From Flavobacteriia bacterium (GTDB taxonomy: Bacteria; Bacteroidota; Bacteroidia; Flavobacteriales; Weeksellaceae): DNA of 64,000 nt. The translations under genes were made by a program, and so were the position numbers. Under the pieces are notes generated by a model, which saw only the letters and a list, made by a program, of their open reading frames with translations, ran no database searches and was not told the DNA's origin. The stretch's first letter is position 1. The number at the start of each line of letters is the position of its first letter. The stretch covers positions 434,001-498,000 of the forward strand of contig JAECQR010000001.1 of assembly GCA_015999765.1 (NCBI GenBank). The letters are read 5' to 3'. Below are positions 25,202 through 34,366 of the stretch, piece by piece.

Positions 25202-27190
25202 ATGCAGTTCAAACTTCAATCAGACTATAAACCGACCGGCGACCAGCCACAAGCCATTGAAAAACTGGTCAAAGGCATTGAAATTGGCGAAAAGTACCAG
25301 ACACTCCTTGGTGTTACCGGTTCTGGAAAGACCTTTACCGTTGCCAATGTTGTGCAGGAAGTTCAAAAGCCCACCATTGTATTAGCGCATAACAAAACTC
25401 TGGCGGCGCAGCTTTTCATGGAGTTCAAAGAGTTTTTTCCAGAGAACGCGGTAGAATATTTTGTAAGTTATTACGACTATTACCAGCCGGAAGCATTCAT
25501 CGCTTCGACGAATACTTATATTGAAAAAGACCTTTCGATTAACGAAGAGGTGGAGAAACTCAGACTTTCTGCCTCAGCGAGTTTACTTTCAGGACGCAGG
25601 GATGTTTTAATCGTGGCTTCGGTTTCGTGCATTTACGGTATCGGAAATCCCACGGAATTCAATAAGTCTTTAATTGAAGTCCAGAAAAACGCAAAAATTA
25701 CCAGAACCGCGTTTCTTCATAAACTAGTTAATGCTTTATACTCAAGAACGTTAAATGAATTTACCCGTGGGACGTTCAGAGTGAAGGGCGATGTAATCGA
25801 TGTTTATCCCGCATATGCCGATAACGCCGTCCGTATCCAGTTTTTCGGAGATGAAATTGAAAGAATCCAGAGTTTCGATCCACTTTCAGGAAATGTGATG
25901 GCCGAGTTTGAAGAGATTAATATTTATCCAGCAAACCTCTTTGTAACGTCCAAAGAAACACAGATCAACGCGATACGCGAAATTCAGGATGATATGGTAA
26001 AACAGGTTGATTTCTTCAATGAAATCGAAAAACCTTTCGAAGCCAAACGCCTTCAGGAAAGAACCGAACTCGATCTCGAGATGATGAAGGAACTTGGTTA
26101 CTGTAGCGGAATTGAGAATTACTCCAGATATTTCGACGGAAGGTTGCCGGGTTCCCGTCCTTTCTGTCTTCTTGATTATTTTCCTAAAGACTTTTTGATG
26201 GTTATTGACGAAAGCCACGTTACGGTTCCGCAGGTTCATGCGATGTACGGAGGAGACAGAAGTAGAAAAGAAGTTTTGGTGGAACACGGTTTCAGACTTC
26301 CGGCAGCGATGGATAACCGTCCGCTGAAGTTTGAGGAGTTCGAAGCCATGCAGAATCAGGTCATTTATGTCTCGGCAACTCCCGCAGATTATGAACTTGA
26401 AAAAAGCGGTGGCGAATATATTGAGCAGATTATTCGCCCGACAGGACTTCTGGATCCTGTAATTGATATCAGGCCTTCATTAAACCAAATTGATGATTTA
26501 ATTGAAGAAATCCAGAAAAGAACAGAAATTGATGAAAGAGTTCTGGTAACCACTTTGACCAAGAAAATGGCTGAAGAACTCACCAAATATTTCACCAGAT
26601 TCGGAATCAGAACGCGTTATATTCATTCTGATGTAGAAACACTGGAAAGAATTCAGATTATGCAGGATCTGCGTGTTGGTCTTTTTGATGTTCTTGTCGG
26701 CGTAAATTTATTGAGGGAAGGTCTGGATTTGCCCGAGGTTTCGCTCGTAGCAATTCTGGATGCTGATAAAGAAGGAATGTTGCGGTCGAGGAGATCACTC
26801 GTTCAGACAATCGGCAGAGCTGCAAGGAATGTTAATGGAAAAGCCATTCTGTATGCAGATAAGATTACCGGCTCCATGCAGAAAGCTATCGATGAAACCA
26901 ATTACCGTCGCAAAAAGCAGATGGAATACAACGAAAAACACGGCTTGGTTCCGACAGCATTAAACAAGAAAATTTCAGAAATTCTGGTCGGAAGATCTAA
27001 AGATTTCCCGGATCCAAAATATACCCAGAAAGAGATTCTGAAACAGGTTGCAGAAGAAAAATCAAGCTACGGCAAAGATGCTGAGGTGATTATCGCTGAA
27101 AAACAAAAAGCCATGGAAGCGGCTGCAAGAAATCTTGATTTTATTAAGGCCGCAAAATTACGTGACGAAATTGCAGCATTGAAAGCTTAA
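25202..27190 (+). CDS. uvrB: Excinuclease ABC subunit B
   Basis: The protein has 662 residues from ATG 25202 (MQFKLQSDY). UvrB verifies damage in nucleotide-excision repair, handed over from UvrA and then recruiting UvrC. Walker A is GVTGSGKT, the beta-hairpin tip is YYDYYQPEAFI, the DEAD-like box is VIDESHVT and helicase motif VI is QTIGRAARN. The UVR coiled coil closes the C-terminus. All family motifs and length are normal. The last 4 bp overlap the stop of the convergent DUF3820 gene. Confidence 0.97.
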   Translation: MQFKLQSDYKPTGDQPQAIEKLVKGIEIGEKYQTLLGVTGSGKTFTVANVVQEVQKPTIVLAHNKTLAAQLFMEFKEFFPENAVEYFVSYYDYYQPEAFIASTNTYIEKDLSINEEVEKLRLSASASLLSGRRDVLIVASVSCIYGIGNPTEFNKSLIEVQKNAKITRTAFLHKLVNALYSRTLNEFTRGTFRVKGDVIDVYPAYADNAVRIQFFGDEIERIQSFDPLSGNVMAEFEEINIYPANLFVTSKETQINAIREIQDDMVKQVDFFNEIEKPFEAKRLQERTELDLEMMKELGYCSGIENYSRYFDGRLPGSRPFCLLDYFPKDFLMVIDESHVTVPQVHAMYGGDRSRKEVLVEHGFRLPAAMDNRPLKFEEFEAMQNQVIYVSATPADYELEKSGGEYIEQIIRPTGLLDPVIDIRPSLNQIDDLIEEIQKRTEIDERVLVTTLTKKMAEELTKYFTRFGIRTRYIHSDVETLERIQIMQDLRVGLFDVLVGVNLLREGLDLPEVSLVAILDADKEGMLRSRRSLVQTIGRAARNVNGKAILYADKITGSMQKAIDETNYRRKKQMEYNEKHGLVPTALNKKISEILVGRSKDFPDPKYTQKEILKQVAEEKSSYGKDAEVIIAEKQKAMEAAARNLDFIKAAKLRDEIAALKA

Positions 27191-27447
27191 AACTTATAAA
27201 CCCTCTTTTTCGGTTTTTCATAATTGACTTTCCCGCGGATTGGCGCGAGTAAATCCATCAGACCATTGATTTTAATTTCGTAAATAGTAGAAAGCTGCAT
27301 GCCCAGTTTGCCGGGTGGCATTCCCTGACGGTGAAACCACTCGAGATAGCTGATCGGCAAATCCGCGATTATGGTGTCTTTGTATTTACCGAAAGGCATT
27401 CTTGCGATGCAGATTTCCTGCAGGATTTCTGGTTTTAAACCTTCCAT
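27187..27447 (-). CDS. DUF3820 family protein
   Basis: This 86-residue small protein has the compact family core MPFGKYKDTIIADLPISYLEWFHRQG. The domain is seen alone or fused to exonucleases. No catalytic motif is visible and the function is unsettled. Its stop overlaps the convergent uvrB stop. It is 2 bp downstream of the AI-2E permease gene, so it is probably the last gene of that minus-strand unit. Confidence 0.8.
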   Translation of the reverse strand: MEGLKPEILQEICIARMPFGKYKDTIIADLPISYLEWFHRQGMPPGKLGMQLSTIYEIKINGLMDLLAPIRGKVNYEKPKKRVYKF

Positions 27448-27449
27448 TT

Positions 27450-28532
27450 TTATATACTTAAATCAATTTTCTTCTCGATTTCTTTAGGTTCCGGCATAAT
27501 AAGTTCGCGGTCGTCATCAGAAAATTCATCTCTGTAAACCTGAATTAGAAGTACCGTGATTGAAATCAGAATGGGTCCAAAGATGAGTCCCATAAAACCG
27601 AAAAGATTCATTCCCATAATAATTCCGAAAACAGTATTCAATGGGTGAATATTTTCCAGCCTTTTTAAAAGGGTAAACCTTAGAAGGTTATCGGTTAGTC
27701 CCACCGCGATAAGGCAGTAAGCCGCCAAGCCAAGCCCCGCGCCCATATTTCCTTCCGCAATCATAAAAATACATACAGGAACGTAAATAATTGCTGCGCC
27801 AACGATGGGAATCATCGATGCAACTGCAGTTAGCGCAAAGAGAAGAAGTGGACTTGGTGCTCCAAAAATCCAGTATCCTAGAATCGCTACAATTCCCTGT
27901 CCTATAGCAACAACAGGAATCCCGATCGCATTCGCAACAACCATCTTCTGAATTTTTTCGCCCAATAAGTTAATGTTGGCTTTCTTCAGTGGGGCAGAAC
28001 TTCTTACAAGCCTTTCGAAAAGTCTTGGCTTTTCCAACATAAAATAAAGGATAAAATACATGGACAGTACAACGGTAAGCGTGTTGAATGTGCTGCTCAC
28101 GGCTGAGGTTGAAAAATTTCCCACCTTGTCCTTCAGTTTGTTTAAATTTTCTTTGCTTAAAATGTCTACTCGGGTTTTCGAATAAACATAATCATGAATT
28201 TTATCGACGAAAATGTTGAATTTCTGCATATAAACAGAAGCATTTCCTAACTTCTCAATCAGCATATCGGCGATAAAATAAATGGGCAGAATTAAAATAA
28301 TCAGTGTACCGAGAATAATTACCGTGGAAGCCAGCCAAGGTTTCCACTCTTTTTCTTCCTGAAGATACAGGTTGTATTTCCGGGTGATGATATATAAAGT
28401 AATAGCCCCCAAAACGGAAGGAATAAACAGCGCAAGATTAAAGCAAATTAATCCCGCAAGCACAAGAATAACGGCCAGCAGAAAAACCTGCTTAATTTTT
28501 ACCTCGCTGATTTGATGTTTTCTGTTGGGCAT
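27450..28532 (-). CDS. AI-2E/PerM-family membrane transporter
   Basis: This 360-residue protein has about eight hydrophobic helices in the usual UPF0118 order: an N-terminal pair, a charged soluble stretch (about 110-160), then a C-terminal bundle ending in the conserved glycine-rich GIIMGMNLFGFMGLIFGPIL. Family members move small solutes or ions (autoinducer-2 export, Na+/H+). The real substrate here cannot be told. It is followed 2 bp later by the DUF3820 gene. Confidence 0.88.
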   Translation of the reverse strand: MPNRKHQISEVKIKQVFLLAVILVLAGLICFNLALFIPSVLGAITLYIITRKYNLYLQEEKEWKPWLASTVIILGTLIILILPIYFIADMLIEKLGNASVYMQKFNIFVDKIHDYVYSKTRVDILSKENLNKLKDKVGNFSTSAVSSTFNTLTVVLSMYFILYFMLEKPRLFERLVRSSAPLKKANINLLGEKIQKMVVANAIGIPVVAIGQGIVAILGYWIFGAPSPLLLFALTAVASMIPIVGAAIIYVPVCIFMIAEGNMGAGLGLAAYCLIAVGLTDNLLRFTLLKRLENIHPLNTVFGIIMGMNLFGFMGLIFGPILISITVLLIQVYRDEFSDDDRELIMPEPKEIEKKIDLSI

Positions 28533-28557
28533 AATATACTTTATAAATCAGTTCCGG

Positions 28558-29292
28558 TTAATTAGTGAAATTCAACTGTTTTGGCCTTCCGCAAAATGCG
28601 ATGTAAGCGGAATACATTACCACCATATAGAAAGGCAGTGTTGCCACGATTCCGATTCCGCAGAGCAAAATTCCGGCGATGCTGATCAGTAAACCAAGAA
28701 ATGACGCTCCCAGAAAAACCATGTAGTTTTCTTTGGCAATCTTAAAACTCTTACTTAAAGCCTCAGAGAACGTTGCATTTTCGAAAAGTAAAACCGGGTA
28801 ACCTAAAAGCAACAGCGGAATTACAAAAAAGAAAGGTAAAACACACATTGCGATAGAGATTGCCATAATCACAGATGAAAGCAAGCTGTAAATAACGATA
28901 TTAAGAAAATTCTGTCTGTAACCGATAAACAGATCAGATACCTGCAAACGCTGCTTGAAATCGTATTTGTTTGCGAGATAGATAATTCCCACATATAGAG
29001 GTGCCAAAAGCAGGCTTACAATCCCCGATAACCCGTAATAAAGCTTCAGGCCAGGAATCGCCCAAATATTGATTGACGAAAAATCCCCATCCGCGGACGT
29101 AATCTCTTCGGAAAAACTTCTGCTGTCAAACCCCGAAAGCGGCTGAATAATCATAGAAACCAGAAAATAAATTACCATTGCCAGAATAGCGTAGAGAAAA
29201 ATTCCCTTATACGTATCAAAAGCGTGAGAGATAATTTCGCCCGAAGTTCTGTTGGGTACATTACTGCTATCCATTTCCTCAAAAGTTTCCAT
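28558..29292 (-). CDS. Multi-pass membrane protein, first of two tandem paralogues
   Basis: This 244-residue protein has about five to six membrane helices. Its N-terminus is cytosolic-looking (GEIISHAFDTYKGIFLYAILAMVIYF) and its C-terminal helix ends AGILLCGIGIVATLPFYMVVMYSAY. That last block matches the neighbour 29360-30082 closely, so the two arose by duplication. The layout resembles membrane domains seen with glycerophosphodiesterases and DUF4013-like proteins. No enzymatic motif is present and the function is unknown. Confidence 0.7.
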   Translation of the reverse strand: METFEEMDSSNVPNRTSGEIISHAFDTYKGIFLYAILAMVIYFLVSMIIQPLSGFDSRSFSEEITSADGDFSSINIWAIPGLKLYYGLSGIVSLLLAPLYVGIIYLANKYDFKQRLQVSDLFIGYRQNFLNIVIYSLLSSVIMAISIAMCVLPFFFVIPLLLLGYPVLLFENATFSEALSKSFKIAKENYMVFLGASFLGLLISIAGILLCGIGIVATLPFYMVVMYSAYIAFCGRPKQLNFTN

Positions 29293-29359
29293 AGTTTTAA
29301 TTTTTAATGTTTTTCAAATTTAAATTTAAAATTGGAAAAAACAGCATTAAAGTTAACAA

Positions 29360-30082
29360 TTACCCAACTTCTTTATAATACTGTTGGTAAAGCACATAAA
29401 TCATTGCATTGAGGAAAGGGAATGTGAGAAGGAAACCGACTCCGCAAATTAAAATTCCGGTTAGACTGAAAAGAAAAGCCACCAGCATTGCCGGAACTAT
29501 CGTACTGAAATTTTTCCGCAGAACTTTAAACGTAAGTGATATTCCTTCAAAGGTTTTTACATTCATAAAATACATCAGCGGAACACAGAAAAGCGTCACG
29601 AAAATCCAGAAAACTCCCAGTAACAGAAGCGCATTGCCGTAACTGAAAATAATAATCCAGAACAGATAGAACCCGAAAAATTTGAAAAAATCGAAGCCCA
29701 TATATCCTGCGAATAGATCATTCAGAGTTACAGGTTCTTTAAGGTCAATTTTACGGTAAACATTATAAAGCCCGACATTGAGAGGATTTATGAGTGCCAG
29801 AAGTACAAAAAAACCAAGCGCAAAATTACGGGCTTGCGGTAAACGTGCGATTTCCTCCATCTTTTTATTGAAAGCAGGCAAATCTGTTCTCACCAATTCC
29901 TGATACTTCGTAAACTCATCCCAAAGCCCAAAATATTTGAAAAGATAAAAATATCCCAGAAAAAACAGTGAAAAATATAAAATACTGAAAACCAACTGAT
30001 AGAGAATTGTTTTGTTCCAGTAATTAAAAGCGTCCTTCAAAATCTGTCCAAGGCTTGCCTGTTGCGTGTAGTTACTTTGCAT
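29360..30082 (-). CDS. Multi-pass membrane protein, second tandem paralogue
   Basis: This 240-residue protein has the same organisation as its neighbour: LGQILKDAFNYWNKTILYQL at the start, five to six helices, and TGILICGVGFLLTFPFLNAMIYVLY at the end. It lies 67 bp upstream of the first paralogue on the same strand, so they may form one transcript. It is divergent from pabB. No catalytic residues were recognised. Confidence 0.7.
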   Translation of the reverse strand: MQSNYTQQASLGQILKDAFNYWNKTILYQLVFSILYFSLFFLGYFYLFKYFGLWDEFTKYQELVRTDLPAFNKKMEEIARLPQARNFALGFFVLLALINPLNVGLYNVYRKIDLKEPVTLNDLFAGYMGFDFFKFFGFYLFWIIIFSYGNALLLLGVFWIFVTLFCVPLMYFMNVKTFEGISLTFKVLRKNFSTIVPAMLVAFLFSLTGILICGVGFLLTFPFLNAMIYVLYQQYYKEVG

Positions 30083-30159
30083 GGCGCAAAAATAGGGTTT
30101 AAGATTTAAATTTTCTGTTTTAATATTAAGCGTGCGCTCTTTTCAGTATTTTTGCCGCA

Positions 30160-31137
30160 ATGTTAAGCGCATTTCACCCAAATTTCGATAAGATGGATGA
30201 ACTTTCTCAGGCAAAAGTTCCCTTCTTTTTTATGATAGATTTCTTAATGGAAAATGTTGAGGTTTTTCAGGAAAACCAAATTTCAGATTTGGGTTTATTG
30301 ATTGATTTTGAGGGATTTAAAAACACGGATAAGCTGCATCATCAGCCTGATGATTTTCAGTTTGAAGCCTTTCCACAAAGTCTGGAATCTTACAGAAAGG
30401 GATTTGATTTCGTACAGGATAACCTGAAAGCAGGAAATTCTTATCTCGCCAATTACACCTGCAAAACCGAGGTGAAAACCAATCTTTCTTTGAATGAAAT
30501 TTTCTATCTTTCAACCTCAAAATATAAAGTTCTTTATCCAAACAGATTCGTGTTTTTTTCCCCTGAAACTTTTGTTGAGATTATCGACGATAGGATTTTT
30601 ACCCATCCGATGAAAGGAACAATTGACGCTGATCTGGAGAATGCAGTTGAAGTTTTGAAGAACGATGCGAAAGAAAAAGCCGAACATTATACAGTCGTGG
30701 ATTTGCTCCGGAATGACTTAAGTATGGTAGCGGATGAGGTGCAGTTAGATGATTTTCAGAGGATCGACCTTATTAAAACACATGATAAGAATCTCTACGC
30801 CATGAGTTCCGAAATTTCCGGAACGCTGAAACCCGAGTTTCGGGGAAAAATCGGAAGTATAATGAAAACGCTTCTTCCTGCTGGATCTATTTTAGGTGCA
30901 CCCAAACCCAAAACACTTGAGATCGTTTTGGAAGCCGAAACATATTCCCGTGGTTTTTATACGGGAGTCTGCGGTTGGTTCGATGGGAAGAGTCTTGATT
31001 CCTGCGTGATGATAAGGTTTTTAGAAAAAGAAAACACGAAACTGTATTTTAAAAGTGGTGGAGGAATTACCCATTTAAGTAAACTGGACGATGAGTACCA
31101 GGAAATGAAAAACAAAATTTATGTCCCGATTTATTGA
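30160..31137 (+). CDS. pabB: Aminodeoxychorismate synthase component I
   Basis: This 325-residue enzyme converts chorismate with ammonia to 4-amino-4-deoxychorismate for folate. It is the short, chorismate-binding-only form lacking the TrpE-like N-terminal domain. Visible blocks are YLANYTCKTEV, HPMKGTID, LLRNDLSMVADEV, PAGSILGAPKPKT, RGFYTGVCG and the closing SGGGITHLS. It overlaps the next gene by 17 bp; that gene encodes the lyase acting on its product, so the pairing supports the PabB rather than TrpE assignment. Confidence 0.9.
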   Translation: MLSAFHPNFDKMDELSQAKVPFFFMIDFLMENVEVFQENQISDLGLLIDFEGFKNTDKLHHQPDDFQFEAFPQSLESYRKGFDFVQDNLKAGNSYLANYTCKTEVKTNLSLNEIFYLSTSKYKVLYPNRFVFFSPETFVEIIDDRIFTHPMKGTIDADLENAVEVLKNDAKEKAEHYTVVDLLRNDLSMVADEVQLDDFQRIDLIKTHDKNLYAMSSEISGTLKPEFRGKIGSIMKTLLPAGSILGAPKPKTLEIVLEAETYSRGFYTGVCGWFDGKSLDSCVMIRFLEKENTKLYFKSGGGITHLSKLDDEYQEMKNKIYVPIY

Positions 31138-31747
31138 AAGTATTAAAATAGAAGACCGGAAAATGTTTCTCCCGGATCTTCACCAGAACCGCGTGAATGA
31201 AACCTTTGCGCATTTCGGCGTGGAAGGATCAATCGACCTGCTGAAGATTTTCAAGGATTTACAGCACGATGAAGATGGACTTTATAAGCTCAGAATCAGT
31301 TACGATCTCACTAAAAATTATCGGACGCAGATGATCCCGTATGCTATTTCAGAGATCGATAATTTTCAGCTGGTGGAGAATAATGTTTATGATTACTCGT
31401 TCAAGTTTGAAGACCGAAAAGAATTTGAAAAAATGCTGCAGAAAGCAAAATCCGACGAGATTATCATCGTAAAAAATAATCACATTACCGATACCTCGTT
31501 CTCCAACATTCTCTTTAAGAAGGGAAAAGACTGGTTTACGCCAACCACTTATTTGCTCAACGGAGTGCAGCGGAAAAACCTGCTGAAAACTAAGAAAATC
31601 AAAGAAGCCGAAATAACCATGCAGAATATTAATGAATATTCTCATTTCCAGTTAATTAACGCAATGAATGATTTCGATAATATGTTTATTTATCCGATAG
31701 CGAAAATAACCAATCTCCCCGGCCAGTCTGCTTATCTTGAATTATAA
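31121..31747 (+). CDS. pabC: Class IV aminotransferase-fold enzyme, probable aminodeoxychorismate lyase
   Basis: This 208-residue PLP-fold type IV protein should release p-aminobenzoate and pyruvate from aminodeoxychorismate. It is shorter than E. coli PabC. It shows SFSNILFKKGKDWFTPTTYLLNGVQRKNLL, which corresponds to the ExxxxNxF...TP....L.G..R pattern of the family. It overlaps pabB by 17 bp, supporting a shared step in folate synthesis. Confidence 0.82.
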   Translation: MSRFIESIKIEDRKMFLPDLHQNRVNETFAHFGVEGSIDLLKIFKDLQHDEDGLYKLRISYDLTKNYRTQMIPYAISEIDNFQLVENNVYDYSFKFEDRKEFEKMLQKAKSDEIIIVKNNHITDTSFSNILFKKGKDWFTPTTYLLNGVQRKNLLKTKKIKEAEITMQNINEYSHFQLINAMNDFDNMFIYPIAKITNLPGQSAYLEL

Positions 31748-31816
31748 TGTTCAGGCTCACAATTGGTCTGTTTTTCGCTTGTACGTCTTTTTAATGGGAA
31801 ATTTGCTGCTGTATTC

Positions 31817-34366
31817 ATGAAGAATTCCAATCTGTTTTTATATCATTTCTTGTACAAGATTAAACTTGTTCTTTTCTTGCTTTTTGTTGTTTTAATCAAT
31901 TCCCAGACTAGGATTTCGGGGAAAATTGTTGATGCCAAAACCAACAAACCACTTACTTCCGTAGAAATTTTTATTAACGGCAAGGAAAAAGCAGCGCTGA
32001 CAACGGAAAATTCTGAGTTTTTAATTGAATCAGATTCAGGAATCTCAACTGCCACATTTATCAGAGCCAATTATAAGCCTGAAATTCTGAATTTCAGTGA
32101 TCTGCGTTTTGAAAATCTCCTTGTAAAACTTCAGCCCGAGAAAGTAGAGCAGATCAGTGAGGTAGTGATTTCCGGAGTTACCAGAAAGAAATACAAAAAC
32201 AAAAAAGAAAATCCAGCCTACGCCATTATGCAGGAAGTCTGGAAACGCCGTAAAACCAATGGTCTGGCAAATTACAGTGATTATCAGTTCAAAGAATACG
32301 AAAAAATTGAAATCGGACTGAACAATATCGACAGCGCCTTCATGAAGAAAAAAATCTTCAGTAATATGGAGTTTATCTTCGACTACGCAGATTCGGCGAA
32401 TTTCGATAAAAAGCTCGCGTTGCCAGTGTTTTTCAATGAAACGATTTACAAAACCTACGGGAAAAACCATCCGGAGAAGAAAGAGAACCGAATCATCGTC
32501 GCCAACAAATTTTCAGGCTTCAATGATAATGAACTTATCGCTTCAACCGCTAAAAATCAGTTTAAAGAAGTAAACATCTACGACAACACGCTGAATTTCT
32601 TTAACATCGGTTTTCCGAGCCCTGCCGGAACAGATGGTTTCAATACTTACGAATACGAGCTCGCCGATTCGGTTTCTGTAGATGGAATCGAGGCTTTCGT
32701 CATTAAATATTTTCCCAGAAATAAGGAAATTCTGGCCTTTCAGGGAAATCTTCTGATCTCGAAAGATACCTATAATATTGTAAAAGCAACGCTGAGATCA
32801 ACCAATAAAATCAATGTGAATTTCGTCAACGGGATTTATCTTGAAACCGAATACGAAAATCTGGATGAGAATGTATTTCTGCCCAAAAGAACATATACCG
32901 AACTGGAAATGTCGGTTTTGGGAAAGAAAAAAGATGCGAAAAGTATACTTTTTAAAAGAACCGGAATTTTCAGTGACTATGAATTCAATAAAAATTTTAG
33001 TGAGAATTTCCTTGCCGATAAAGGCCAGACTTTAAGTGATGATAATCTGCAAAAGGCAGATGATTTCTGGGAAAAACAAAGAACAGAACCGCTTTCCGAA
33101 ACAGAGCAGAATGTGTACAAAATGGTTGGCGAACTGGAACAGGTTCCGAAATTCAAAAGAATCGTGAAACTCGTTGAAGTTCTGGAATCAGGATATATCA
33201 ATGCCTGGAATGCGATTGATTTCGGTGATATTTATTCGGTCTACGGAAATAATGAAGTAGAAGGCGACAGAATTCGCGTAGGTGCCAGAACGTACTTTTC
33301 TCCGAACGATATGTGGCGTATTGCAGGATATACCGCTTACGGATTCAAGGACCAGAAACTGAAATACGGACTGGAGGGACGCTACATGTTCAACCGGGAA
33401 AACCGTGCTACAGTTGGTTTCGGAAGCCGGAATGATGTGATTCAGCTCGGCGCACAACTGATGAACGATGACGGAATTATGACGAGATCTTTCGCTTCAT
33501 CATCAGTTTTTTCGTCGGGAACCAATGCTTCTTTAAGTCTCGTGAAACAGAACAGTTTTTTCTTTTCTCTGGAACCCGTGAAGAATTTTGAGGTAAGAAT
33601 GGATGCTTCTCTGCAGAACATTAAATCCGCCAATCCGGAACAGTTCAATCTCGGTTTTTATAAAAACAATCAGCTGAAATCTGAGCTGAAGGATTTCCAC
33701 ACCACCTTCAGTCTCATCGCAAGGCCGGGCGCAAAATATTCTCAATACGGTGTAGACCGTTATGCTTTTACCACACTTTCACCAACATTTGTACTGAAAT
33801 TCACGCATGGTTTTGAGAATGTTCTGGATGGAGATTTCGATTATAATAAACTTCAGTTTCTGTATTCACAGCCTTTTGTGGTAGGAAATTTGGGTCGGTC
33901 AATCATTAATTTCGAAGCCGGAAAAAATTTCTCCGCGGTGCCTTTGGCGTTGCAGAATATTATTCCCGGCAACCAGTCTTACAGCTTGGTTCCCAACACT
34001 TTTGCACTTTTAAAATACTACGAATTCGTTGCTGATGCTTATACGACTTTGAACTACGAACATCATTTCCAGGGAAAAATTCTTGCTCATCTTCCTTTGA
34101 TTAAGAAGTTGAAATTCAGGGAATTGGTTTTCCTCCGCGGTGCGTATGGAACTTTAAGTGATGCCTCTAAAAACATTAATTTAGAAAATACGCGTTATTC
34201 CGCGCCCGATCAGCAGATTTATTACGAATACGGTTTCGGACTCGAAAATATCGGTTTTGGGAATCTTAGAATTTTACGTGTAGATTTTAACTGGCGCGGG
34301 AATTACCTCGACAGACCTGATGTTTCTAAATTCGGCGTAAAATTCGGATTGCAGATGAATTTCTAA
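31817..34366 (+). CDS. DUF5686-family outer-membrane protein with carboxypeptidase-like regulatory domain
   Basis: The protein has 849 residues from ATG 31817 (MKNSNLFLYHF). A signal peptide (LVLFLLFVVLINSQ) precedes a carboxypeptidase-D-like regulatory beta-sandwich (about 36-120: TRISGKIVDAKTNKPLTSVEIFINGKEKA). The remaining about 700 residues are strand-rich and end in an aromatic C-terminal strand (FGVKFGLQMNF), as in outer-membrane beta-barrels. It lacks a TonB box and plug, so it is not a SusC transporter. Function is unknown. The stop abuts the convergent menD stop with no bases between. The upstream ATG at 31763 would place residues before the signal peptide and is rejected. Confidence 0.82.
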   Translation: MKNSNLFLYHFLYKIKLVLFLLFVVLINSQTRISGKIVDAKTNKPLTSVEIFINGKEKAALTTENSEFLIESDSGISTATFIRANYKPEILNFSDLRFENLLVKLQPEKVEQISEVVISGVTRKKYKNKKENPAYAIMQEVWKRRKTNGLANYSDYQFKEYEKIEIGLNNIDSAFMKKKIFSNMEFIFDYADSANFDKKLALPVFFNETIYKTYGKNHPEKKENRIIVANKFSGFNDNELIASTAKNQFKEVNIYDNTLNFFNIGFPSPAGTDGFNTYEYELADSVSVDGIEAFVIKYFPRNKEILAFQGNLLISKDTYNIVKATLRSTNKINVNFVNGIYLETEYENLDENVFLPKRTYTELEMSVLGKKKDAKSILFKRTGIFSDYEFNKNFSENFLADKGQTLSDDNLQKADDFWEKQRTEPLSETEQNVYKMVGELEQVPKFKRIVKLVEVLESGYINAWNAIDFGDIYSVYGNNEVEGDRIRVGARTYFSPNDMWRIAGYTAYGFKDQKLKYGLEGRYMFNRENRATVGFGSRNDVIQLGAQLMNDDGIMTRSFASSSVFSSGTNASLSLVKQNSFFFSLEPVKNFEVRMDASLQNIKSANPEQFNLGFYKNNQLKSELKDFHTTFSLIARPGAKYSQYGVDRYAFTTLSPTFVLKFTHGFENVLDGDFDYNKLQFLYSQPFVVGNLGRSIINFEAGKNFSAVPLALQNIIPGNQSYSLVPNTFALLKYYEFVADAYTTLNYEHHFQGKILAHLPLIKKLKFRELVFLRGAYGTLSDASKNINLENTRYSAPDQQIYYEYGFGLENIGFGNLRILRVDFNWRGNYLDRPDVSKFGVKFGLQMNF

